From NCBI GenBank assembly GCA_002256055.1, contig NKIE01000169.1:1-5475 (forward strand): a stretch of 5,475 bases of DNA. Direction: 5' to 3'. This stretch comes from Pseudomonas sp. PGPPP3. GTDB lineage: Bacteria > Pseudomonadota > Gammaproteobacteria > Pseudomonadales > Pseudomonadaceae. Below are positions 1 through 4,619 of this stretch, piece by piece. Below the pieces are notes generated by a model that worked only from the letters and a program-made list of their open reading frames with translations, did no database searches and was not told where the DNA came from. A program made the translations under genes and the position numbers. Position 1 is the stretch's first letter, and every line of letters begins with the position of its first letter.

Positions 1-85
1 CAAGCGCATCCGCATCGGCGGCGTGCCCATGGGCAAACTGGCTAACGCCGAATGGCGTTACCTGGCGGACAAAGAGAAGTTCTAA
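1..85 (+). CDS. 3' end of an unidentified protein (partial)
   Basis: An open frame (codons from base 2) runs from the left edge to a TAA at 83-85 and encodes 27 residues ending in EWRYLADKEKF. The tail is basic and hydrophilic, with no membrane segment and no motif I recognise, so I assign no function. Codon choice is GC-rich (CGC, GGC, CTG) like the next gene. The following gene starts 56 bases downstream on the same strand with no clear terminator between them, so co-transcription is possible. The frame is clear; the identity is unknown because only the C-terminus is present. Confidence 0.6.
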   Translation, partial: KRIRIGGVPMGKLANAEWRYLADKEKF

Positions 86-141
86 GCCGCCGCCATCAGC
101 CCATCGACTCACCACCGCCCGTGTAAGGAAGCGCCCGCTTC

Positions 142-705
142 ATGAGCCGCAACATTCTCCGCAGCACCCTCCTGTGCACCGCCCTGCTCGCCTCGGCGAC
201 AGCGGCCGCCAAGGTTGAGGTGCAAGCCGTACAGCACAAAAGCGCCGGCCCGATCCTCGCCGTGAACATCTCCGAGGCGATTGCCCCCGGCGACTACGAA
301 GCCCTGCTCAAAGGCCTGCTGGCAAACCCCGGCAAGTTCAAGAAGAAGCTGGCGTTGCTGGACAACATCGGCGGCAGCGTGCCGGAAGCCATTCGCATGG
401 GCCGCCTGCTGCGCGAGTCTGGCTTCGACACCCTGGTGCCAGCGGACGCCGTGTGCCAGGGCAGCTGCGTCTACCTATTGGCCGCCGGCCGCGACAAAAC
501 CGTGCGCGGCCACGTCGGCATCCACCGCCCCTACTTCCCCAACGGCGACTCTGCACAAAGCGGCAACGCCATGCGCTACAGCCCTGCCGCCTACCTCCAG
601 GAAATGCGCATCCCCGCCAGCCTGCTCACCGACATGCAGGCCATCGACCCACACAACGTCCGCGTGCTGACGCCCAAAGAGTTGGCCGGGTATCGGCTCG
701 ACTAG
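142..705 (+). CDS. Exported ClpP/crotonase-like protein (COG3904-type)
   Basis: This 187-aa protein starts at ATG 142, preceded by TAAGGAA (124-130) about 12 nt upstream. Residues 1-23 form a signal peptide: basic start, hydrophobic core LLCTALLASA, and cleavage probable near ATAAA-K. The mature part has the signature of Clp-protease-like periplasmic proteins: LDNIGGSV at 73-80 (compare the ClpP substrate-binding N-x-x-GGSV loop), helix GRLLRESG, then C105-Q-G-S108-C109 followed by VYLLAAG, and VGIHRP with H128. By analogy with ClpP, S108 and H128 are the candidate nucleophile and general base, and C105/C109 flank the serine and could form a disulfide in the periplasm. The pattern match is good, but proteolytic activity is not established for this group, and many members are annotated only as hypothetical. 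It may be co-transcribed with the preceding gene. It ends 40 bases before the cassette block, which lies in the opposite orientation. Confidence 0.8.
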   Translation: MSRNILRSTLLCTALLASATAAAKVEVQAVQHKSAGPILAVNISEAIAPGDYEALLKGLLANPGKFKKKLALLDNIGGSVPEAIRMGRLLRESGFDTLVPADAVCQGSCVYLLAAGRDKTVRGHVGIHRPYFPNGDSAQSGNAMRYSPAAYLQEMRIPASLLTDMQAIDPHNVRVLTPKELAGYRLD

Positions 706-745
706 GCGCACTGCGCGTACTTATCAGTGGCCAAAAAAGTTGACG

Positions 746-821
746 ACCTAACGTTTGGTTAAGGGGCGGGCTTTAGCCCGTCCCAACGAGCAAAGCGAAC
801 GGTTTGAACCACTTGTTATAG
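746..821 (-). repeat. attC recombination site of the second (lipoprotein) cassette
   Basis: This 76-bp site shares an identical 36-bp run (749-784) with the site at 1330-1406. Read on the minus strand it has the attC order. The inverse core R'' CTATAAC (815-821) comes first, then L'' GGTTCAA, a central palindrome (GGGACGGGC/GCCCGCCCC), L' TTAACC, and the core R' GTTAGGT (746-752), which fits the GTTRRRY consensus. The extra C in L'' relative to L' is the extrahelical base that fixes attC polarity and strand choice for integron integrases. This polarity puts the site 3' of the minus-strand gene, as in normal cassettes. The TAA stop of that gene lies inside R''. Confidence 0.9.
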
Positions 822-1322
822 GGCTTTTTCACAGTCTGGAGAACCTCCGAACTCTGTTTGCCGAACACAGAAAAAGCTCTTCTTAACTAAATTTATTGTG
901 AGATTTTCGCAGTCATGCTTTGGATTTAATGTGTTAATTGTGATTTTATTAGCATGCTTTGGTTGTGTAATGTATACGTGACAGTGTTCGCTGCTCAGAG
1001 AGTTGGTTGTGTAAGCTAAAACGCTATCGTCGTCACTCTTGATTGAGAGCTCGGGACAGTTTTTATTTTCCAGGATTACAATTATTTCTTTGTCCGGTTT
1101 TTGTGAGAGATAAAATAGCGGAATAAAATATGGTGCGATTATTTGGCTTGATGTCGCTATTGCGCCGTTGGTTTTTATTTTGTTGCTTGCACACTGTTCA
1201 GGGATAGCTTTATTAAATGTTGGGTTTTTTTCATCAAGCACCCAATAGTCGCCAGATTTATAATCTGCAGATATGCATCCGCTAGCCGTGATGGCTATGA
1301 GAATTATTAAAGCAATGCGCAC
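816..1322 (-). CDS. Cassette-borne cysteine-rich lipoprotein of unknown function
   Basis: This 168-aa protein starts at GTG (1320-1322), with AGGA at 1328-1331 five bases upstream. The AGGA overlaps the cassette core site. Residues 1-16 are a lipoprotein signal peptide: MR, hydrophobic IALIILIAI, then TASGC with the lipid-modified Cys at 16. The residues after Cys (I-S) do not give an obvious inner-membrane retention signal, so an outer-membrane anchor is plausible. The mature part carries six more cysteines (44, 89, 114, 138, 152, 164), enough for three disulfides. It also has a short hydrophobic stretch near 60-72 (QIIAPYFIPLFYL) and alternating beta-like segments such as EIIVILENKNC. I recognise no family. 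The gene is AT-rich with codons such as ATT, AAA and TTA, unlike the neighbouring tad genes, which supports recent acquisition. No promoter is visible, so it probably depends on read-through from upstream. Confidence 0.85.
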   Translation of the reverse strand: MRIALIILIAITASGCISADYKSGDYWVLDEKNPTFNKAIPEQCASNKIKTNGAIATSSQIIAPYFIPLFYLSQKPDKEIIVILENKNCPELSIKSDDDSVLAYTTNSLSSEHCHVYITQPKHANKITINTLNPKHDCENLTINLVKKSFFCVRQTEFGGSPDCEKAL

Positions 1323-1327
1323 GATAG

Positions 1328-1331
1328 TCCT
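1328..1331 (-). promoter_or_regulatory. RBS of the lipoprotein gene, overlapping the attC core
   Basis: Minus-strand AGGA lies 5 nt before GTG 1322. Its first two bases are the last two of the core site GTTATAG, so the cassette carries its own ribosome binding site at its edge. This supports GTG as the start: no in-frame ATG lies between the cassette edge and the signal peptide. Confidence 0.6.
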
Positions 1332-1406
1332 ATAACGTTTGGTTAAGGGGCGGGCTTTAGCCCGTCCCGAGTGAGCGAAGCGAACGATTTGAACCGTTTG
1401 TTAGCC
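1330..1406 (-). repeat. attC recombination site of the first (HEPN-like) cassette
   Basis: This 77-bp site has the same architecture as the 746-821 site. On the minus strand it shows R'' GGCTAAC (1400-1406), L'' GGTTCAA with the extrahelical C, a central hairpin (GGGACGGGC/GCCCGCCCC), L' TTAACC, and R' GTTATAG (1330-1336). The run 1333-1368 is identical to 749-784. The two sites differ mainly in the outer core bases and the variable terminal part of the stem, as expected for attCs of one host lineage. The TAA of the upstream gene (1401-1403) lies in R''. Confidence 0.9.
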
Positions 1407-1949
1407 GTTACTCTCGGGAGTGTGTGAGTGAACATTCTTGAACGCTGCTGCAAATAAATGCTCAAGATGAGGCGGTTGTACAGACAAGAAAGCACAAGCA
1501 ATTGGTGCAAAGGCCTCAACTGCCTCAATTGGACTTGCAAAGTGCACGTCTCTTCTCGCCACAGCAAGCGCCTCATAAATAGCACTAATTTCATGCTGCA
1601 TTATTTCGTGATTCAGGCGATGGCCAAATTTATTTCTGATGCTATTTAACTGCAGAATTCCCGGACGTACGAAAGCTGCACTTGAGTCGCGAGTAGGGAG
1701 AAGTTTAGCTTTTTGAATAAATGAAAGTTTAATATCATCAATTTCTTCGATACCGTAATGAGAAGAAAGAAAAGTATTTAAAAAATTCTCAATTACAAGG
1801 TGCGCCTTTAGAACTCGCCCAATAAAATTATGATCTGCATCTGCAAGCCGAAGAAAGCGCTGATTATTTTTTTCGAAATCCTCTTCGATCTCATGCCAAT
1901 GGGGCTCAAGTATTTCTAGGACTTTGTGAATGCCATCGATGTCTTTCAC
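1401..1949 (-). CDS. Cassette-borne HEPN-like all-helical protein
   Basis: This 182-aa protein starts at GTG (1947-1949), with AGAGGGA at 1958-1964 eight bases upstream. It is predicted to be largely helical: helix about 5-33, then RVLKAHLVIENFLNTFLSS (45-63), LSFIQKAKLL (75-84), GILQLNSIRNKFGHRL (97-112), and two amphipathic helices at about 117-132 and 141-156. The string IRNKFGH contains R105-x4-H110, the motif of HEPN RNases (R-N-x3-H form), and the layout resembles HEPN and DUF4145/MtlR-like helical proteins. HEPN proteins often act as RNase toxins or as parts of defence systems. Here no nucleotidyltransferase-type antitoxin partner is present in the cassette, so a stand-alone role or a non-catalytic MtlR-like function is also possible. 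There is no signal peptide, so it is cytoplasmic. The family call is by motif and pattern only. The TAA stop lies inside the attC inverse core, leaving no spare sequence. Confidence 0.75.
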   Translation of the reverse strand: MKDIDGIHKVLEILEPHWHEIEEDFEKNNQRFLRLADADHNFIGRVLKAHLVIENFLNTFLSSHYGIEEIDDIKLSFIQKAKLLPTRDSSAAFVRPGILQLNSIRNKFGHRLNHEIMQHEISAIYEALAVARRDVHFASPIEAVEAFAPIACAFLSVQPPHLEHLFAAAFKNVHSHTPESNG

Positions 1950-1957
1950 TACGCAGA

Positions 1958-1964
1958 TCCCTCT
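1958..1964 (-). promoter_or_regulatory. RBS that decides the GTG start of the HEPN-like gene
   Basis: Minus-strand AGAGGGA lies 8 nt before GTG 1949 and inside the cassette, 5 nt after its first core bases. It is the only good Shine-Dalgarno between the cassette edge and the conserved body of the protein, so the GTG is preferred. Confidence 0.6.
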
Positions 1965-1968
1965 GAGC

Positions 1969-1975
1969 GGCTAAC
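1969..1975 (-). other. Array entry junction (core site, attI-like or secondary site)
   Basis: Minus-strand GTTAGCC matches the GTTRRRY core (A-G-C-C differs only at the third R) and marks where the first cassette joins the host side. The adjoining host-side sequence (1976-2040) shows no similarity to the two attCs and no attC-like arms. It does contain the inverted pair GACACAA (1987-1993) / TTGTGTC (2016-2022). It could be the remains of an attI or a secondary G|TT site used by an integrase supplied from elsewhere. No intI gene lies between here and tadE. Confidence 0.55.
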
Positions 1976-2042
1976 AATAAGTAGACGACACAAACGGCCT
2001 AATACTTTGCACCACTTGTGTCTGATAACGTTCCTTGTCCAT
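1971..2042 (-). CDS. Possible 23-aa leader peptide or truncated gene ending at the cassette edge
   Basis: On the minus strand, AAGGAG (2049-2054) sits six bases before ATG 2042, and the frame MDKERYQTQVV... runs 23 codons to a TAG at 1971-1973. The stop is created by the cassette boundary itself (TGT-TAG spans G|TTAG). Two readings are possible. It may be the 5' stub of a gene interrupted when the cassettes arrived. Or it may be a short translated leader like ORF-11 of attI1 in class 1 integrons, which raises translation of the first cassette; the next start, GTG 1949, lies 21 nt after this stop. The strong RBS is seen directly; translation and role are inference. I recognise no family from 23 residues. 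Confidence 0.4.
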   Translation of the reverse strand: MDKERYQTQVVQSIRPFVSSTYC

Positions 2043-2081
2043 GCGTAACTCCTTGATCGGCTTGAGTGTCGTGCCAGAAAC

Positions 2082-2144
2082 GCGACATTAGGCGGGGAGG
2101 TAAAGCGACATGGTTTGTGCGCACATTACTGGCGCATTAGCGAC
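2082..2144 (-). repeat. Spaced GCGACAT repeats, possible transposon-end remnant
   Basis: GCGACAT occurs at 2082-2088 and 2105-2111 (23 bases apart), and GCGAC again at 2140-2144 within CATTAGCGAC. On the minus strand these read (A)TGTCGC. Multiple spaced copies of a TGT-starting motif are a feature of IS21- and Tn7-type ends, and the RBS-ATG at 2042 follows at a distance suited to a first transposase gene. No transposase body is present, so this is only a possible remnant. A 10-bp perfect palindrome, TGTGCGCACA (2116-2125), lies in the same stretch. The rest of 1976-2248 shows no gene I can support. Confidence 0.25.
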
Positions 2145-2248
2145 GTGTCCATGGCCTGTATTTTGCCAACATATGCTCCCGCCGCTGGCCTCTAGCTGAT
2201 TTCACCGAGCGCATATGGAACGGTGGCGTTGATCGCGCGGGGAGCGCG

Positions 2249-2974
2249 TTAGGGGCAGAGCATTTTTTTGCCGGCGCCACAGTTGGCGGCATCGTGGACG
2301 GCTGCCGACTGCATGCGCACTGTTGCTTCCGCGGTGAGGACGAAGCCCTTACGCGCGCCGCAGATAGCGGCGTACTGGTCCCATGACTGTTTGGAGTTTT
2401 CGCTGAAGCTGCCGCCGGATTGGCGCTGATTGAATTTCGAGGCGCGGCTGAGCAGGTGTTCGACCATAGGCACGATCAGTTTCACGCAGTACTGCACGCG
2501 GATTTTCAGCAGGTTGGCGTCTTGAATCGACACTGGGTTCTGCTGGGCCGAGCGGTACATCAGGTTGTCATTGGGGATGGCTTGAGCAGTTTGGCCGCTG
2601 CTCAGCAGCCCTGCATGGGGCGCTTGCCAGGCGTTGAAGCTGTTGAGCGCCGGGCTGATGCGGGTGATCAGCACGAAGTTGTCGACCTCCTCGGCGGTCT
2701 TGTCCATCCGCGTGGCTTCCGGGTACTGCGAGAACATCGGGTACATGCCGCGCAGCAGGCCGCGGCGCATGCCTTCGTACTGCGCGTTATTCACCGCACC
2801 GAGGCGGGCCGCCTGGAAGGCCGCGTAGTTCAGACCGCTTTTGGCCGAGTAGATCAGCGTGGCTTGAAACGCTCCGAAGATCAGCAGAATCAACACCGGG
2901 ATGATGATCAGAAACTCAACCATCGCTTGCCCACGCCCCTGCCGGCTACTCGCTGCGTGCTGGGGCGTGCGCAT
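2249..2974 (-). CDS. tadE: TadE-type minor pseudopilin of the Tad/Flp pilus
   Basis: This 241-aa protein starts at ATG 2974, with GAGG (2981-2984) six bases upstream. Residues 12-43 carry the class IVb (Flp) prepilin pattern: basic leader RQGRG15, then QAMVE-F with Glu at +5 and Phe at +6, followed by the hydrophobic helix FLIIIPVLILLIFGAFQATL. Cleavage is expected after G15 by the Tad prepilin peptidase (TadV/FppA). The mature protein then stays in the inner membrane with a periplasmic domain. The AAFQAARLGA segment at 51-60 is typical of TadE-like proteins. The periplasmic part (~190 aa) has cysteines at 163, 205, 232 and 240, possibly two disulfides. It is longer than many TadE proteins, so a TadF/TadG-like minor pseudopilin is the alternative. 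Its start lies 29 nt inside the preceding TPR gene, indicating coupling. It is the last tad gene before the cassette block. Confidence 0.85.
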   Translation of the reverse strand: MRTPQHAASSRQGRGQAMVEFLIIIPVLILLIFGAFQATLIYSAKSGLNYAAFQAARLGAVNNAQYEGMRRGLLRGMYPMFSQYPEATRMDKTAEEVDNFVLITRISPALNSFNAWQAPHAGLLSSGQTAQAIPNDNLMYRSAQQNPVSIQDANLLKIRVQYCVKLIVPMVEHLLSRASKFNQRQSGGSFSENSKQSWDQYAAICGARKGFVLTAEATVRMQSAAVHDAANCGAGKKMLCP

Positions 2975-3398
2975 CGAACACCTCGATCAGTTGCTCGGCA
3001 CGCTCCAGGGCCGTGCGGGCCCTGGGGTTTTTCCGGTCCAGGTAGCGGCGCGCCTCCATGGCGGTCAGGGTCAGCTCCTGCGCTTGCAGCTGCATCAGGT
3101 TGTACCAGGCGCCGGCGTGTTGCGGGTCGCGCAGCAAGGCTTCGCGGTAGGTCTGGATCGCCAGGCCATGATTGCCTTCGCGCGCCAGGCTATTGGCCAG
3201 GCGGTAACGGGTGTCGGCATCGGTGGGCATGCGCGTCGCCAGCTTGCCGTAATACTCGCTGGACCGTGCGTAGTTGCCTTTGGCGTAGGCCTGTTGCGCC
3301 TGGCGCTCAAGGTCGAGCAGGTCGTTGGAGCTGCCGAGCCCAAGCCCGGCGCAACCCTGCAACAGAACGCTCAGGGCGATGATGATTAAGCCACGCAT
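2946..3398 (-). CDS. tadD: TPR lipoprotein, TadD-type pilus assembly factor
   Basis: I place the start at ATG 3396-3398 (150 aa). The frame is open further upstream to 3479, but the chosen start has GGGGGA at 3408-3413 nine bases upstream and begins a clean lipoprotein signal: MRGLIIIALSVLLQGC with Cys16. The mature part has TPR-type helix pairs at about 30-60 (AQQAYAKGNYARSSEYYGKL), 62-94 (RYRLANSLAREGNHGLAIQTYREALLRDP) and a weaker unit at 95-121. TadD is a TPR lipoprotein needed for Flp pilus biogenesis, thought to help the outer-membrane secretin assemble. It starts 13 nt inside the DUF192 gene and overlaps tadE by 29 nt. The TPR and lipoprotein calls are firm; the TadD name rests on these plus locus context. 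Confidence 0.85.
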   Translation of the reverse strand: MRGLIIIALSVLLQGCAGLGLGSSNDLLDLERQAQQAYAKGNYARSSEYYGKLATRMPTDADTRYRLANSLAREGNHGLAIQTYREALLRDPQHAGAWYNLMQLQAQELTLTAMEARRYLDRKNPRARTALERAEQLIEVFDAHAPARSE

Positions 3399-3739
3399 TG
3401 GATCTGGTCCCCCGCTGTAATGTTCAGCCGCTGGCATTCGCCGGCGGCCATCTCGATAACGCTGTTGGCTGGCCAGCACAGGCTCAGTTGCCAGGGCCGC
3501 AGCTGTGCGCTGATCTGCAGCACCCGCTGTTGCTCATCCAGGTAGATCACGTCAATGGCAAAACGCATAAACCAGCAATGCACAGAATTACACGGCCGCA
3601 GCCACAAGCCGTTACCGGCCGGCAGGGTTTTGTAGCCGAGCAAGCCGCGCAGCCGCGACCAGGCTGTGTGGGCGAGTTGCAGCTGCAAGCGGCTCGCTGG
3701 GCGATGGCCTGCGGCATGCAGGACGAGGGCTTCAGGCAT
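3386..3739 (-). CDS. DUF192 family protein embedded in the tad operon
   Basis: This 117-aa protein has the DUF192 (COG1430) layout: SRLRGLLGYKTLP (28-40), GNGLWLRPCNSVHCWFMRF (42-60), AIDVIYLDEQQRVL (61-74), then a proline-tryptophan region and VIEMAAGECQRLNITAGD (94-111). The H-x-W/F-FM-x-F-x-IDV-x-[FY]-LD core is the most diagnostic part. The family's biochemical role is unknown; members are often exported and next to envelope genes. This copy shows no signal peptide and has cysteines at 50, 55, 88, 102 and 115. ATG 3737-3739 overlaps the tadC stop by one base (TGATG), and its own stop lies inside the TPR gene start, so translation is tightly coupled. A link to Tad pilus assembly is inferred from position only. 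Confidence 0.85.
   Translation of the reverse strand: MPEALVLHAAGHRPASRLQLQLAHTAWSRLRGLLGYKTLPAGNGLWLRPCNSVHCWFMRFAIDVIYLDEQQRVLQISAQLRPWQLSLCWPANSVIEMAAGECQRLNITAGDQIQCVA
3408..3413 (-). promoter_or_regulatory. RBS that decides the tadD start
   Basis: Minus-strand GGGGGA lies 9 nt before ATG 3398 and inside the DUF192 coding sequence. The longer frame would begin 81 nt earlier and place a charged 27-residue extension before the lipoprotein signal, which is unlikely. Confidence 0.6.
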
Positions 3740-4617
3740 CAGGTTTGCCCCATAAACTTGACCACAATCGGGAACAGCAAGATCACGAAGGTCAGCGGGA
3801 AGATGAACATGATCAACGGGATGATCAGCTTCACGGGGGCCTGCATGGCGGTTTTCTCGGCACGCTGAAAGCGCTCTTCCAGGCGCTGCTGGGCCTGAAT
3901 CTGCAAGGTGTTGCGCAGGCTGCTGCCCATCTTCTCGGCCTGCACCACCGAGCGCACGAAGGTGGTGACATCCTTCAGGTTGATGCGTTGCTCCATGCGC
4001 GCCAGTGCTTCGGCGCGTGGCAGGCCGGAACGGATATCGCGCAACACGATGCGGAACTCATTTTTCATAGAGCCATCCGGGCCTTTATCCACGGCCTGCT
4101 GCAAGGCACCAAGGAAGTTCAGGCCGGCGTCGACGCACATGGACAGGTATTCGAGAAACACCGGCAGGTTGCGCACGATGTCGCGGTCGCGGCGTTTGTG
4201 CGTGTCGCTGATCCACATGACGGGCAAGGCGGCGCCCATCAGCAGCATCAGCAACACCACCGACCAGAGAATGCCGCTCTTGCCGCTGGCCATCGGCAGA
4301 ATCGCCAACAGCGGAAACAGCAGCGCCATGGTGATGCACAGGGCGAGAAAGTCTTCAGCGGTGAGCACATAAAGCGCCCCGGTGCGCTGCATGCGCACGT
4401 CCAGCCAGTCCATCAGTTTGGGCGGCAGGTTGCTGCAGGCAAAGTGGCTAACCAGGCGCACCAGCGGCCAGACCGGGCGTATCCAGCCGGGCACCGGGTC
4501 CATGTAGGTGCGGTTTTCCGCGGGCAGCAAGGTGAACAGCGACAACACCGCGAGCAGGATGCAGGTGACGGTCACCCCCAGGCTGGCACTGCTGAACAGG
4601 ACAAGAAGTTCGCTCAT
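3739..4617 (-). CDS. tadC: TadC, inner-membrane platform protein of the Tad/Flp pilus
   Basis: This 292-aa protein has one GspF/T2SF domain, the TadC form of the type II secretion F family. Membrane segments are visible near 5-30, 88-107, 115-136 and 262-287. The cytoplasmic T2SF part (about 150-260) contains LPVFLEYLSMCVDAGLNFLGALQ (151-173), the DIRSGLPRAEALARM helix pair, FVRSVVQAEKMGSSLRNTL (220-238) and the basic helix QQRLEERFQRAEKTAMQAPVKL. Its C-terminus lies in the membrane (LIMFIFPLTFVILLFP). Together with TadB it forms the platform on which the TadA ATPase acts to assemble Flp pili. ATG 4615-4617 follows the tadB stop after two bases (TGA-TC-ATG), so coupling is expected; I see no strong separate RBS. 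It is of normal length and intact. Confidence 0.93.
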   Translation of the reverse strand: MSELLVLFSSASLGVTVTCILLAVLSLFTLLPAENRTYMDPVPGWIRPVWPLVRLVSHFACSNLPPKLMDWLDVRMQRTGALYVLTAEDFLALCITMALLFPLLAILPMASGKSGILWSVVLLMLLMGAALPVMWISDTHKRRDRDIVRNLPVFLEYLSMCVDAGLNFLGALQQAVDKGPDGSMKNEFRIVLRDIRSGLPRAEALARMEQRINLKDVTTFVRSVVQAEKMGSSLRNTLQIQAQQRLEERFQRAEKTAMQAPVKLIIPLIMFIFPLTFVILLFPIVVKFMGQT

Positions 4618-4619
4618 GA

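Larger units (their letters stand above)
752..1335 (-). mobile_element. Integron gene cassette, second in the array (lipoprotein)
   Basis: This 584-bp cassette is bounded by the two crossover points (G|TT) in the core sites at 1330-1336 and 746-752 on the minus strand. Its start, TTATAG, is the exact reverse complement of the last six bases that matter in its own attC inverse core (CTATAAC, 815-821). That is expected if the cassette once existed as a closed circle. It contains one gene and no visible promoter. The gene starts only 13 bases inside the boundary and its stop is within attC, so almost no sequence is unused. The A+T content is clearly higher than in the flanking tad genes. Confidence 0.85.
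1336..1974 (-). mobile_element. Integron gene cassette, first in the array (HEPN-like)
   Basis: This 639-bp cassette runs from the G|TT crossover in the core site at 1969-1975 to the one at 1330-1336 (minus-strand reading). Its first bases, TTAGCC, are exactly complementary to its own attC inverse core GGCTAAC (1400-1406), which is direct evidence for the boundary. It holds one gene with its own RBS and no evident promoter. The sequence immediately before it does not resemble the other attCs, so this cassette sits at the array entry point, at an attI-like or secondary recombination site. Confidence 0.85.

Noticed and set aside
761..784. GGGCGGGC-TTTA-GCCCGTCC hairpin as a REP element or terminator
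   Set aside because: It is the central stem of the attC site, repeated at 1345-1368 with the full attC arms around it, so attC explains it better.
1343..1594. 83-aa minus-strand frame overlapping the HEPN-like gene and attC
   Set aside because: It reads through attC in another frame of the same strand, with no RBS and no recognisable features.
2170..2217. Inverted pair CATATGC / GCATATG
   Set aside because: 7-bp arms with a 34-base spacer and no T-run; chance is likely and no function can be supported.
2234..2248. CGCGC-GGGGA-GCGCG hairpin just after the tadE stop as a terminator
   Set aside because: The stem is only 5 bp and no T-run follows on the minus strand; too weak to call an intrinsic terminator.
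1976..2248. Integron integrase gene or full attI near the array entry
   Set aside because: No frame long enough for an integrase exists in the 273 bases, and no tyrosine-recombinase motifs are visible in the window.
2420..3382. Long plus-strand open frame opposite tadE/tadD
   Set aside because: It is antisense to well-supported tad genes, has low-complexity Arg/Ala/Gly-rich content and has no RBS: a GC-rich shadow frame.
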